Both the position numbers and the translations under genes were made by a program. This document shows, in pieces, positions 46,976-54,661 of a stretch of DNA of 64,000 bases (within the stretch, counting starts at the first letter, position 1; every line of letters starts with the position of its first letter). Under the pieces are notes generated by a model. It worked only from the letters and a program-made list of their open reading frames with translations. It was not told the DNA's origin and searched no databases. This DNA comes from Maribacter thermophilus (lineage in GTDB: Bacteria; Bacteroidota; Bacteroidia; Flavobacteriales; Flavobacteriaceae): NCBI RefSeq assembly GCF_001020565.1, contig NZ_LDAS01000001.1:1394766-1458765 (forward strand). Direction: 5' to 3'.

Positions 46976-47281
46976 CAAAACCCACCGAAAAAAGTGATTT
47001 AAAAGGAGGGCATCACTACTATTAATGATACAACTTTCAGTTTTATTCCTTTATACAATAGTTAATAACTCTTGGCACTACTTTGCCCTCTTACTTTTTA
47101 ACCTTGATATTATGGCGCTTTTCCCCATAAATCGAAGCCCCACGACTGTTAATAAGTTTGTTTCCGATAAATAACCATTTCAAATATCTTTGTTTTATGG
47201 TTGGAGGCGCTCTTATTAAAGTACCTTTATAAAGAAATAAGAAGCGGCTTATCCCATTTATATTAAACCAAAGAACAACTA
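46976..47281. other. Intergenic leader region of dnaN, no gene recognised
   Basis: About 306 bases. The longest plus-strand frame is 49 codons from ATG 47025 and looks accidental. The right part contains the dnaN promoter candidate and a leader of about 80 bases. There are AT-rich words GTTAATAACTC and GTTAATAAG about 80 bases apart. No convincing cluster of DnaA boxes was found, so I do not call an origin. Confidence 0.4.
47161..47192 (+). promoter_or_regulatory. Probable promoter of dnaN
   Basis: TATCTTTG at 47185-47192 fits the -7 consensus TAnnTTTG. TTTC at 47161-47164 sits 20 bases upstream, in the position expected for -33 TTTG; a true TTTG at 47157-47160 gives a 24-base spacer. The start codon is 90 bases downstream. 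Confidence 0.45.
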
Positions 47282-48400
47282 ATGAAATTTATTGTCTCGA
47301 GCACTTATTTATTAAAGCAACTTCAAATATTGGGAGGGGTTATCAACAATAGTAACACCTTACCTATTTTAGACAATTTTCTTTTTGACCTTGATAAGGA
47401 TAAACTAACGGTATCCGCTTCGGACCTGGAGACAACGATGAGTTCTGTTCTCAAGGTAGACTCCGATAACGAAGGCACCATTGCGGTACCCGCCAGATTA
47501 CTGCTAGATACCTTAAAGACATTTCCGGAACAGCCATTGACTTTTATTGTAGCGGACAATAATACCGTTGAGATAAGCTCTAACCACGGTAAGTATGCAT
47601 TGGCGTACGCCGACGGAGCAGAATTTCCGAAGGCAGTGGAGCTTGCAAGTCCAAGTTCTACCACCATACTCGGCGATATACTTGCCACGGCGATCAACAA
47701 AACCATTTTTGCAGCGGGCAACGATGACCTAAGACCTGTAATGAGCGGTGTGTTTTTTCAATTTTCTCCCGAAAATTTAACTTTTGTGGCTACGGACGCA
47801 CACAAACTCGTCAAATACCAAAGAGAAGATGTAACCGCCTCTGAAGTTGCCGAATTTATTATGCCGAAAAAACCGCTAACATTGCTGAAAGGAATTTTAG
47901 CAGGTAGCGAGTCTGATGTGCTTATCGAATACAATGAGAGCAACGCAAAATTTACTTTTGACGATACCGAACTGATATGTAGATTAATTGATGGAAAGTA
48001 TCCAAATTACGAAGCGGTTATTCCAAAGGAGAACCCAAACAAATTGACCATTGCCAGAAATCAATTTTTAAGTTCTGTAAAAAGGGTCTCTATATTTTCG
48101 AACAAGACCACACACCAGATCCGCTTAAAGATTGCAGGTGCCGAACTTAATATTTCTGCCGAGGACATAGATTACTCCAATAAAGCAGAAGAACGCCTAA
48201 CCTGTTCGTACCAAGGTGACGATATGCAAATAGGTTTTAACTCAAGGTTCTTGACCGAAATGCTTAACAATCTAGGTTCTGACGAAGTTTCTTTAGAAAT
48301 GAGCCTACCCAATAGAGCGGGTATACTTACGCCAATAGATGGTTTAGATGAGGGTGAAAACGTAACCATGTTGGTAATGCCAGTTATGCTAAACAACTAA
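47282..48400 (+). CDS. dnaN: DNA polymerase III beta subunit (sliding clamp)
   Basis: Ring-shaped dimer that holds replicative polymerase on DNA. 372 residues with three repeated clamp domains. The N-terminus MKFIVSSTYLLKQLQILGGV with NSNTLPILDNFLF is characteristic. The central RPVMSGVFFQFSPENLTFVATDAHKLVKY is the most conserved clamp motif, and the C-terminus ends VTMLVMPVML, which lines the partner-binding pocket. It stands alone here, not beside dnaA or recF as in many phyla, and ends at a strong terminator. Confidence 0.97.
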   Translation: MKFIVSSTYLLKQLQILGGVINNSNTLPILDNFLFDLDKDKLTVSASDLETTMSSVLKVDSDNEGTIAVPARLLLDTLKTFPEQPLTFIVADNNTVEISSNHGKYALAYADGAEFPKAVELASPSSTTILGDILATAINKTIFAAGNDDLRPVMSGVFFQFSPENLTFVATDAHKLVKYQREDVTASEVAEFIMPKKPLTLLKGILAGSESDVLIEYNESNAKFTFDDTELICRLIDGKYPNYEAVIPKENPNKLTIARNQFLSSVKRVSIFSNKTTHQIRLKIAGAELNISAEDIDYSNKAEERLTCSYQGDDMQIGFNSRFLTEMLNNLGSDEVSLEMSLPNRAGILTPIDGLDEGENVTMLVMPVMLNN

Positions 48401-48417
48401 AAGTAAATTACCCTATA

Positions 48418-48457
48418 AAAAAGAGTCCGTTTAAACTATTTTAAACGGACTCTTTTT
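48418..48457 (+). terminator. Rho-independent terminator of dnaN
   Basis: An 18-bp perfect stem AAAAAGAGTCCGTTTAAA / TTTAAACGGACTCTTTTT with loop CTAT lies 17 bases after the stop codon. Its T-run on one strand and A-run on the other make it bidirectional in principle, but the argE stop is 60 bases away on the right. Confidence 0.92.
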
Positions 48458-48517
48458 GGTTTTGAACTATTATGGAATTAAGCAATTTAATTTCAATGGT
48501 TTTAAAAAGATATAATC

Positions 48518-49684
48518 TTATTTAAAATCTTCAGCACACAATTCCACTATTAATTTTTCCATCATGGCAACACCTTTTTCCAATTGTTCAATAGCTATAA
48601 ATTCATTTGCCCTATGTGCTTGAGCTATGGAACCTGGGCCACATATAGCAGCATGAAAACCTTCATTCGCAAACTGACCTGCTTCTGCGGCATAGGAAAC
48701 CGTATCCAACTTATCATTACCAGATATCTTTTTGATCAAACCAACAATATCATCATCAGCCTTTGTATCTAAATGAGGCACAGGTGGGTGATGTTCGACA
48801 TTCTTAATCTCAAAATCTGGAAATATTTTTCGGTTCTTTTCCTCCCGTTCTCTACAAAATGCCTCAAACTCGGCAACAATACTGCTAATATCATCTTTTG
48901 GAATGGTACGTAAGTCCCAATAAAAACTTGCTTTGTCCGCAATAATATTAGGGGCAATGCCCCCTTTTACCAAACCAATATGTATACTTGAATGTGGCGG
49001 ATGAAAACGATCATCTAATTGTTTGTCTGCAATTAACTGGTCCATTTTCTGTTCCAACCAAAGAATCAAATGCATAGCTTCGTGAATGGCACTAATTTCT
49101 TGCTTAATTCTACTACTATGACCTGCAGAGCCATTTACATACGTTTCTAGAATATAAATACCTTTTTGCCCAACAATAGGCTCCATTAAAGATGGCTCCC
49201 CAATAATTGCATATTTTGGAGTTTCTGCATAATACGTATTTATATCACGCGCCAATTCTGGTGCTGCCAAACACCCTACTTCCTCATCGTAAGAAAAAGC
49301 AAAATAAATAGGTTTCTTCAAGTCAGCTTCAATCATTTGCGGTAAAGCAGCTAGACAACAAGCCAAAAAGCCCTTCATATCACACGAGCCTCTACCATAT
49401 AATTTTCCATCACCTTTATCGGTAAGTACAAAAGGGTCCGTAGTCCACTCTTGTCCTTCTACAGGAACAACATCTGTATGACCGGATAAAATAACACCTC
49501 CGTCAACAGCAGGTCCTATTCTACAATGTAACGACGCTTTGGTACCTTCTTCATTAGGCACCAACCTAGTTTCGATACCTTGCGACTCTATATATTCTTT
49601 TATCCAATGAATAATACTTAAATTACTTTCACCCCCTAATACAGGAAATGCCACTAGTTTTTCTAGAATACTCTCAACGGTCAT
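48518..49684 (-). CDS. argE: Acetylornithine deacetylase, ArgE-type M20 metallohydrolase
   Basis: 388-residue zinc-dependent M20 family deacetylase. Metal and catalytic motifs are intact: LSGHTDVVPVEG (His and Asp), YGRGSCDMKGFLA (bridging Asp), YDEEVGCLAAPE (catalytic Glu and Glu ligand), plus the late His in ICGPGSIAQAHRANEF. The lid domain contains GSAGHSSR. The ArgE subgroup fits best by motif (N-acetylornithine to ornithine), but other N-acyl amino acid deacylases look alike. It lies 2 bases after the YfcC-type transporter gene on the same strand. No other arginine-biosynthesis gene is next to it, so it may instead serve uptake and hydrolysis of an acylated amino acid. Confidence 0.82.
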   Translation of the reverse strand: MTVESILEKLVAFPVLGGESNLSIIHWIKEYIESQGIETRLVPNEEGTKASLHCRIGPAVDGGVILSGHTDVVPVEGQEWTTDPFVLTDKGDGKLYGRGSCDMKGFLACCLAALPQMIEADLKKPIYFAFSYDEEVGCLAAPELARDINTYYAETPKYAIIGEPSLMEPIVGQKGIYILETYVNGSAGHSSRIKQEISAIHEAMHLILWLEQKMDQLIADKQLDDRFHPPHSSIHIGLVKGGIAPNIIADKASFYWDLRTIPKDDISSIVAEFEAFCREREEKNRKIFPDFEIKNVEHHPPVPHLDTKADDDIVGLIKKISGNDKLDTVSYAAEAGQFANEGFHAAICGPGSIAQAHRANEFIAIEQLEKGVAMMEKLIVELCAEDFK

Positions 49685-49686
49685 AT

Positions 49687-51078
49687 TTAACTATAATTTG
49701 TTGCTACTGCGACAATCAATGCTAAAAAAGAAATTAGCAGCAGACATATTAGTACTGGAAATATAAAACGGATCCATCTATCGATGGGCACGCGACACAT
49801 ACTTAACATTGCTATTAACCCACCTAAGGTCGGGTTAACCAAATTTGACAATCCGTCACCTATTTGAAAAGCCAATATCGTTATTTGCCTAGACAAGCCC
49901 AATGACTCCCCTAAAGGAAGCATTACAGGTAAAGTAGCCAATGCTTGCCCACTACCAGATGGTATAAAAAAGTTGATTACAGACTGAGAAATGGACATGC
50001 CAATGGCACTAACATACAAGGGCAACCCTTCTAAAAGCAATGATAACTGATAAGAAATAGTATCACCAATATTACCCATTTCCATGAGTATTTTAATAGA
50101 AGTGGCAAAACCTACCATAAAAGCACCCGGTGCCGCCAAACTCACAGACTTAAGAACTGTTTCACTTAGTGTTGTAGCACTCATTCGAGACACTATACCG
50201 CATAACAATGCTATTATCAAGAATACTGCCGACAGTTCGTTAATAAACCAGTGCCAATTAAAAACCCCGTATAAAATAAACAAAAGACCCACAATAAAAA
50301 CAGAAATTACCATCTTGTTATTGGTGGTTAAATTGTATTCTTGAATAGGTTTTGACAATGTCAACTCTGACACGTTAAGGCCTATACCTAGGCTCTTACT
50401 TGGGTTTGCAATAATTTTTTTAAGATACCTTACATTATAGTATGCCATAATTCCCAATGCCGAAAAGCAAAGAATGCTGCGTAACAATGCTCCAGAAAAC
50501 ATGGGCAATTCTGCAATTTTATGTCCGGTACCAACGGTATATGGGTTAATTGGCGAAAGCCCGAAACCTATAGTCATTGCCCCAACCGATATACCGGCAG
50601 CTAGCATTAAATCTCCACCAAGAGCAAGGCTCAATACAGCTGCAATTGGCACCATAGCTATGTTATTTTCATAACCTACGGTAACACCCAAAATGCCATA
50701 TATAAATGTCATGATGACGACTATGACATATTTATTCTTTAATCCTAATTTTTTCACAAGTGTACCCACAGCGTTTTCTACCGCTTTCGATTTTTCCATT
50801 ACCCCGAACATGACACCACCTGCCAGTACGATAAAAATAATTTCTACAGCAGCCTTAAAGCCTAAAGGCATAGCCCTAAACATATCTAAGAAACCAACTG
50901 GTGTAGAAGCTATGGTCTTATAAGAATTAGGTACTACGGCATTTCTACCATCTACCATTACCCGCTCATATGTGCCTGCTGGCAAGATATAGGTCAATAC
51001 GGTTATCAAAACAATGATACCGAACAACATCGTAATGGCATGTGGAATTTTTTTAAAGAAGGACAGAAATTTGGTCAT
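49687..51078 (-). CDS. YfcC-family basic amino acid / dicarboxylate-type transporter
   Basis: About 463 residues and 11-13 membrane helices in the inner membrane. Family patterns include IPHAITMLFGIIVLITVLTYILPAG near the start, EIIFIVLAGGVMFGVMEKSKA, GVTVGYENNIAMVPIAAVLS, FGLSPINPYTVGTGHKIAELP and FFIPSGSGQALATLPVMLPLG, which place it in the YfcC/DcuC (C4-dicarboxylate anaerobic carrier-like) family. The substrate is not known. The frame extends to 51162, but ATG 51078 (MTKFLSFFKKIPHAITML) fits the family start. The tight linkage with argE suggests it transports the substrate or product of that deacylase. Confidence 0.8.
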   Translation of the reverse strand: MTKFLSFFKKIPHAITMLFGIIVLITVLTYILPAGTYERVMVDGRNAVVPNSYKTIASTPVGFLDMFRAMPLGFKAAVEIIFIVLAGGVMFGVMEKSKAVENAVGTLVKKLGLKNKYVIVVIMTFIYGILGVTVGYENNIAMVPIAAVLSLALGGDLMLAAGISVGAMTIGFGLSPINPYTVGTGHKIAELPMFSGALLRSILCFSALGIMAYYNVRYLKKIIANPSKSLGIGLNVSELTLSKPIQEYNLTTNNKMVISVFIVGLLFILYGVFNWHWFINELSAVFLIIALLCGIVSRMSATTLSETVLKSVSLAAPGAFMVGFATSIKILMEMGNIGDTISYQLSLLLEGLPLYVSAIGMSISQSVINFFIPSGSGQALATLPVMLPLGESLGLSRQITILAFQIGDGLSNLVNPTLGGLIAMLSMCRVPIDRWIRFIFPVLICLLLISFLALIVAVATNYS

Positions 51079-51258
51079 GAATGATATTGGTCCAATAATT
51101 TTCTTTGGAAAAAAATTTTCTGAATTAGTTTGGCTCGGTTTAGTATAAAACCTGAGACTCAAATATAAATATATATGACCGAATACATTTTTCTATTCCA
51201 TTAAAAGTTAATACTGATTTTTAAGAATAATGTAATTGTGATATTGAATAATAATCTC

Positions 51259-51290
51259 AAAAAAAGAGCCACCAAACATGGCAGCTCTTT
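51259..51290 (-). terminator. Rho-independent terminator of the DUF4870 gene
   Basis: Stem AAAGAGC / GCTCTTT continuing with a bulged GCCA / TGGC inner part. On the minus strand the stem is followed by TTTTTTTGAG. It lies 22 bases past the DUF4870 stop. Confidence 0.78.
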
Positions 51291-51311
51291 AATAAAATTA
51301 TATGAGGTAAA

Positions 51312-51677
51312 TTATATAAACCTAATTGTACCAAAATAACTGGGCGATTCCCCGTTACTCGCTCTAAAGGCATTAACCGCTGGCATTACTATAGATAATA
51401 TACCCGCAAATATTAACAGTAATATCCCTAGGCCGAATAATAAGATTCCAGGAATACCTATAACCAAATACAAGATTAAGCTTAATTGAAAATTGATAAC
51501 AGATTTACCATGCTCATCCATACCTATAACAGAATCTTTGGTCGTTAACCAAATTACGAACGGCACTAAGAGACCGCCAAAACCTGTTACAAAATCTAAA
51601 TATTGAGATAAATGTGTAATAACCAAGAGATTTCGGTCCTCACGTACTTCTACGGCGTTTTTATTAACTACTTCCAT
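51312..51677 (-). CDS. DUF4870 (Tic20-like) membrane protein
   Basis: A 121-residue small membrane protein with three predicted helices: FVTGFGGLLVPFVIWLT, FQLSLILYLVIGIPGILLFGLG and LLIFAGILSIVMPAVNAFRA. The order, with INFQLS before helix 2 and FRASNGESPSYFGTIRFI at the end, is the DUF4870 pattern. Function unknown. Monocistronic with its own terminator. Confidence 0.85.
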   Translation of the reverse strand: MEVVNKNAVEVREDRNLLVITHLSQYLDFVTGFGGLLVPFVIWLTTKDSVIGMDEHGKSVINFQLSLILYLVIGIPGILLFGLGILLLIFAGILSIVMPAVNAFRASNGESPSYFGTIRFI

Positions 51678-51749
51678 TTTTTGATTGATTTAATGATGAA
51701 TACTATAAATAAGACGCACAAAAAATGAAAATGTTACAGTATACATAAC

Positions 51750-51786
51750 AAAAAACCCCGCAAGAGCTATATCTTACAGGGTTTTT
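51750..51786 (-). terminator. Rho-independent terminator of the coiled-coil secreted gene
   Basis: An imperfect stem AAAAACCC...GGGTTTTT with an inner AAGA / TCTT pairing (51750-51786). On the minus strand it ends GGGGTTTTTTG. It lies 20 bases past the stop at 51806. Confidence 0.7.
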
Positions 51787-51805
51787 ATGACTTGAATATA
51801 AAAGC

Positions 51806-52246
51806 TTATAGTTTGCGCTGCAATTTTACAAGCTTTTCTTTTTTCTTTGTAATACCTACTTTTAATTTACTAATCTTCTTTTCGGTTTTTTCGATATCAT
51901 TGGGAGACAATTTTCCTTTAATTTTATCCACCTCCATTTTGTCACTAATCTTCGTTAACTTTTTTTCGTTCTTATCAATATCCTTCTTCACGGAATTAAT
52001 CTTGTTGTTGAGTTTTTCATGCTTCTTATTCGCTTTTTCCGCCTCTTTTTGGGCTTTCTTTTCTGCTTTCGCCTCTTTTTCCGCAGCTTCTACTTTCTTC
52101 TTTATTTCTTCGGCCTCCTGCTTTGCCCGCTCGGCCTCCGAAATCACTTCTTTTTGAACCACGCCCCCCTCTTCTTGTTCTTGTCCGAAAGAACAGGTTG
52201 TTACTCCAAAAAGAAATACTAAAAAGGGCAATAAATGCATTTTCAT
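51806..52246 (-). CDS. Exported Lys/Glu-rich coiled-coil protein
   Basis: A 146-residue protein with signal peptide MKMHLLPFLVFLFGVTTCSFG. The mature part is almost entirely charged coiled coil (AKQEAEEIKKKVEAAEKEAK and repeats of KxEKxLxK), with no globular domain. A Cys near the cleavage site (GVTTC) is not a strict lipobox. Small periplasmic helical proteins of this kind are common in Flavobacteriaceae; no function is known. It is divergent from mnmE and has its own terminator. Confidence 0.7.
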   Translation of the reverse strand: MKMHLLPFLVFLFGVTTCSFGQEQEEGGVVQKEVISEAERAKQEAEEIKKKVEAAEKEAKAEKKAQKEAEKANKKHEKLNNKINSVKKDIDKNEKKLTKISDKMEVDKIKGKLSPNDIEKTEKKISKLKVGITKKKEKLVKLQRKL

Positions 52247-52362
52247 AATAATAAATTTTATAGTTAATGGATCGCGAAGTTAGTTATTTTTAGATATCCG
52301 TATCATTTAGAATTTCTATTTTTTGAGGCCCTGTACAAAAGGTACATCTACTTGTTTTTGAC

Positions 52363-52370
52363 TATTTTTG
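52363..52370 (+). promoter_or_regulatory. Probable -7 promoter element of mnmE
   Basis: TATTTTTG matches TAnnTTTG, 13 bases before the mnmE start. No clear -33 TTTG at the right spacing. Confidence 0.35.
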
Positions 52371-52383
52371 CAAAAACTTTCAA

Positions 52384-53781
52384 ATGGTCCCTAACGATAC
52401 TATTATTGCATTGGCAACACCTGCTGGCCCCGGGGCTATTGCTGTAATAAGGCTATCGGGTAAAGATGCGATATCCATTAGTAGTCAATTGTTCAGATCT
52501 ATTAGGGGCAAGAATTTACAAGAACAAAAATCCCATACCGTTCATTTAGGTCATATCGTCGAAGGTGAAAAAGTATTGGACGAGGTCTTGGCCACTGTCT
52601 TTAAAGGCCCCAATTCGTATACAGGTGAAAACGTGGTAGAAATTTCTTGCCATGGATCACCTTACATACAGCAACAGATTATTCAATTGTTTTTAAGAAA
52701 TGGTTGCCGAATGGCCGATGCCGGCGAGTTTACGCTCCGGGCCTTCTTAAATGGCAAGATGGATCTGAGCCAAGCCGAGGCCGTTGCCGACCTTATAGCC
52801 AGCGATAATGCGGCAAGCCACCAAATAGCCATGCAACAAATGCGGGGCGGATTCAGTAACGAGATCAAAAAATTAAGGGAAGAGCTATTGAACTTTGCCT
52901 CTTTGATAGAGCTTGAGCTTGATTTTTCGGAAGAAGACGTAGAGTTTGCCGACCGCACCCAGTTCAACCAATTACTGGAAAGAATACAGAAAGTACTAAA
53001 AGGACTTATAGATTCGTTCGCTGTAGGAAACGTGATCAAAAACGGAATACCCGTTGCCATTGTGGGAGAGCCCAATGTAGGAAAATCTACCTTGCTCAAT
53101 GCATTTTTGAATGAAGAGCGTGCTTTGGTGTCCGATATTGCAGGTACTACCCGCGACACCATAGAAGACGAAATATCTATAGGGGGTATCGGTTTTCGGT
53201 TTATAGATACTGCAGGAATACGTGAAACCGAAGATGTGGTTGAAGGTATGGGCATTAAACGGACCTTTGAAAAGATAGAACAAGCCCAGGTGGTCTTATT
53301 TTTAGTTGACGGCCCTAAAATTTTAAGTGATGAAACAAAACTTAAAAACATCGCCGTCGACTTTGAGAAAATAAAGAATAAAAACCCTCAAAAACCTTTA
53401 CTATTATTGGTGAATAAGTCTGACACTCTTTCCCGAGAAGACAAAAACAAGCTTAATGACCAATTACAGACCATTGATTATATTTCGGCCAAAACGGGCG
53501 AAGGTGTCGATACCCTGCAAAAAAAACTATTGAAATTTGTTAATACCGGAAGACTGGGTAAAAACGAAACCATTATAACAAACACAAGACATTATGATGC
53601 CCTTATTCAAGCTCTGGAGGCCATAGAAAAAGTACAGTTCGGCATTACCGAAGAGCTATCTAGCGACCTTATGTCCATTGATGTACGGGAAGCCCTTTAC
53701 CACCTTGGTGAGATTACCGGGCAAGTAACCAACGACGAGTTGCTGGGCAATATATTCGCGAATTTCTGTATTGGAAAGTAA
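52384..53781 (+). CDS. mnmE: tRNA uridine-5-carboxymethylaminomethyl GTPase MnmE
   Basis: With MnmG, modifies the wobble uridine of several tRNAs. 465 residues. The N-terminal folate-binding domain has IALATPAGPGAIAVIRLSG. A helical domain carries the inserted Ras-like G domain: G1 GEPNVGKS (about 229-236), G2 DIAGTTRDT, G3 DTAGIRETEDVVEG and G4 NKSD. The protein ends with the invariant FCIGK, whose Cys activates the reaction. The last codons TGT ATT GGA AAG and the stop belong to the left copy of the 16-bp att repeat, so the mobile element next door rebuilt the gene end without changing the protein. Confidence 0.97.
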   Translation: MVPNDTIIALATPAGPGAIAVIRLSGKDAISISSQLFRSIRGKNLQEQKSHTVHLGHIVEGEKVLDEVLATVFKGPNSYTGENVVEISCHGSPYIQQQIIQLFLRNGCRMADAGEFTLRAFLNGKMDLSQAEAVADLIASDNAASHQIAMQQMRGGFSNEIKKLREELLNFASLIELELDFSEEDVEFADRTQFNQLLERIQKVLKGLIDSFAVGNVIKNGIPVAIVGEPNVGKSTLLNAFLNEERALVSDIAGTTRDTIEDEISIGGIGFRFIDTAGIRETEDVVEGMGIKRTFEKIEQAQVVLFLVDGPKILSDETKLKNIAVDFEKIKNKNPQKPLLLLVNKSDTLSREDKNKLNDQLQTIDYISAKTGEGVDTLQKKLLKFVNTGRLGKNETIITNTRHYDALIQALEAIEKVQFGITEELSSDLMSIDVREALYHLGEITGQVTNDELLGNIFANFCIGK

Positions 53782-53782
53782 T
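53767..53782 (+). repeat. attL: left 16-bp direct repeat inside mnmE end
   Basis: TGTATTGGAAAGTAAT covers codons C-I-G-K, the TAA stop and one more base. It is identical to 62067-62082. The bases just outside differ between copies (C versus T before, C versus A after), so the identity block is exactly 16. Confidence 0.9.
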
Positions 53783-53826
53783 CACCACAAAACAAACATT
53801 CAGAAAACATACGACAAACCACCATT

Positions 53827-53849
53827 AAGCCCTTAATACAGGGCTTTTT
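53827..53849 (+). terminator. Element-borne terminator serving mnmE
   Basis: Stem AAGCCCT / AGGGCTT with loop TAATAC, followed by TTTG, 46 bases after the mnmE stop and inside the mobile element. The element thus brings its own transcription stop for the host gene. Confidence 0.7.
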
Positions 53850-53877
53850 GTTTGCAGTAAAGTTAATATCTATTTTG
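53847..53877 (+). promoter_or_regulatory. Possible promoter of the excisionase-integrase genes
   Basis: TTTG (53847-53850), a 20-base spacer and TATTTTG (53871-53877) resemble the Bacteroidota promoter, one base short in the -7 box. It lies directly after the mnmE terminator, in the right place to drive the first element genes. Confidence 0.4.
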
Positions 53878-53897
53878 TGATGTTATACGTTTATTAT

Positions 53898-53965
53898 GTA
53901 CAAATTTGTACCTTTGTTGTACCTCAATACGTTTTGCAGGGCTTATTTGTACCTCAAAACGTTTT
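53898..53965 (+). repeat. GTACCT repeats, candidate integrase arm sites (left end)
   Basis: A 14-bp perfect palindrome GTACAAATTTGTAC (53898-53911) is followed by two copies of a 30-base unit. Their best part is TTGTACCTCAATACGTTTT (53917-53935) and TTGTACCTCAAAACGTTTT (53947-53965), one difference in 19. The second copy, written TTATTTGTACCTCAAAA (53943-53959), recurs exactly near the right end at 62015-62031. Confidence 0.7.
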
Positions 53966-53980
53966 TTTAGGGCAATTGTG

Positions 53981-54020
53981 GCACACATAGACACACATAG
54001 GCACACACAGGCACAAAATG
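53981..54020 (+). repeat. Four tandem 10-bp repeats before the first element gene
   Basis: GCACACATAG, ACACACATAG, GCACACACAG, GCACAAAATG: four consecutive decamers with one to four differences from each other, ending on the start codon at 54018. One turn of the helix per repeat suggests a cooperative protein-binding array (operator or iteron-like). Confidence 0.65.
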
Positions 54021-54602
54021 AGTAGTAACATTAAAGTAAAACGGATTTGTCAGCATTGCAGTAAGGAGTTTACAGCCCGTACAACGGTAACAAAATACTG
54101 TTCCCATAAGTGCAGCCAAAGAGCATACAAAGCCCGTAAAAGAGCCGAAAAGGTTAAGCAGTCAAACGCTGAATCTACTCGAATAATTAACCAACCTATT
54201 GAGCAACTGAAAGCTAAAGAGTTTTTAAGTATTAAAGAAGTATGCCAGTTAGTTGGAATAAGTAGGCGTACTGTTTACCGTTTGATTGAAAATGGCAACC
54301 TAAATAAAATTAAGATTGGAAGCCGTACCCTTATTAAACGTTCAGCACTAAACAGGCTATTGAGTAATAAAGAAACTGGAAAATCCGAAATACCTGAACA
54401 ACAAATAAATGACCCCAAAAACTGGAAACAGACAAGGGCATTTGATATTAAAGACTGTTACACCTTAACAGAAGTACAAGACAAATACAAGGTTTCTGAA
54501 AGTACAGTACAGCAGTTAATTAAACGAAACAGAATACCTAAAATAAAAAAGGGTTGGTATGCTTATGTACCGAAACATATTATTGATGAATTATTGACGT
54601 AA
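54018..54602 (+). CDS. Zinc-finger and double HTH DNA-binding protein, likely excisionase
   Basis: 194 residues. The N-terminus has two Cys pairs, ICQHCSKEF and KYCSHKCSQRAYKARKR, forming a zinc finger with a basic tail. Two helix-turn-helix units of the MerR/excisionase type follow: LSIKEVCQLVGISRRTVYRLIENGNLNKIKIG (about 75-105) and YTLTEVQDKYKVSESTVQQLIKRNRIPKIKKG (about 150-182). Each ends in a beta-wing-like 'G.....' segment. Proteins of this layout sit in front of integrases in many Bacteroidota elements and act as recombination directionality factor or regulator. It starts right behind the 10-bp repeats, which it may bind, and ends 59 bases before the integrase. Confidence 0.8.
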   Translation: MSSNIKVKRICQHCSKEFTARTTVTKYCSHKCSQRAYKARKRAEKVKQSNAESTRIINQPIEQLKAKEFLSIKEVCQLVGISRRTVYRLIENGNLNKIKIGSRTLIKRSALNRLLSNKETGKSEIPEQQINDPKNWKQTRAFDIKDCYTLTEVQDKYKVSESTVQQLIKRNRIPKIKKGWYAYVPKHIIDELLT

Positions 54603-54661
54603 AAAAAAGTTTTTTTTAGACGTTCACATTTTTCACTTTTTTCACTAAAGCATAAAAGACA

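Noticed and set aside
47025..47174. A 49-codon frame in the dnaN upstream region
   Set aside because: Composition is not protein-like, and it overlaps the likely dnaN -33 element.
46976..47281. Chromosomal origin next to dnaN
   Set aside because: No cluster of DnaA boxes and no dnaA; only a few AT-rich words.
49687..51162. Longer start of the YfcC-type transporter at 51162
   Set aside because: The extra 28 residues are polar and unlike the family start; ATG 51078 fits better.
53767..53782. tRNA gene as the integration target
   Set aside because: The repeat lies in the mnmE coding end; no tRNA-like sequence is present.
53981..54020. CRISPR-like short repeats
   Set aside because: The units are 10 bases long with no spacers, and no cas gene is near.
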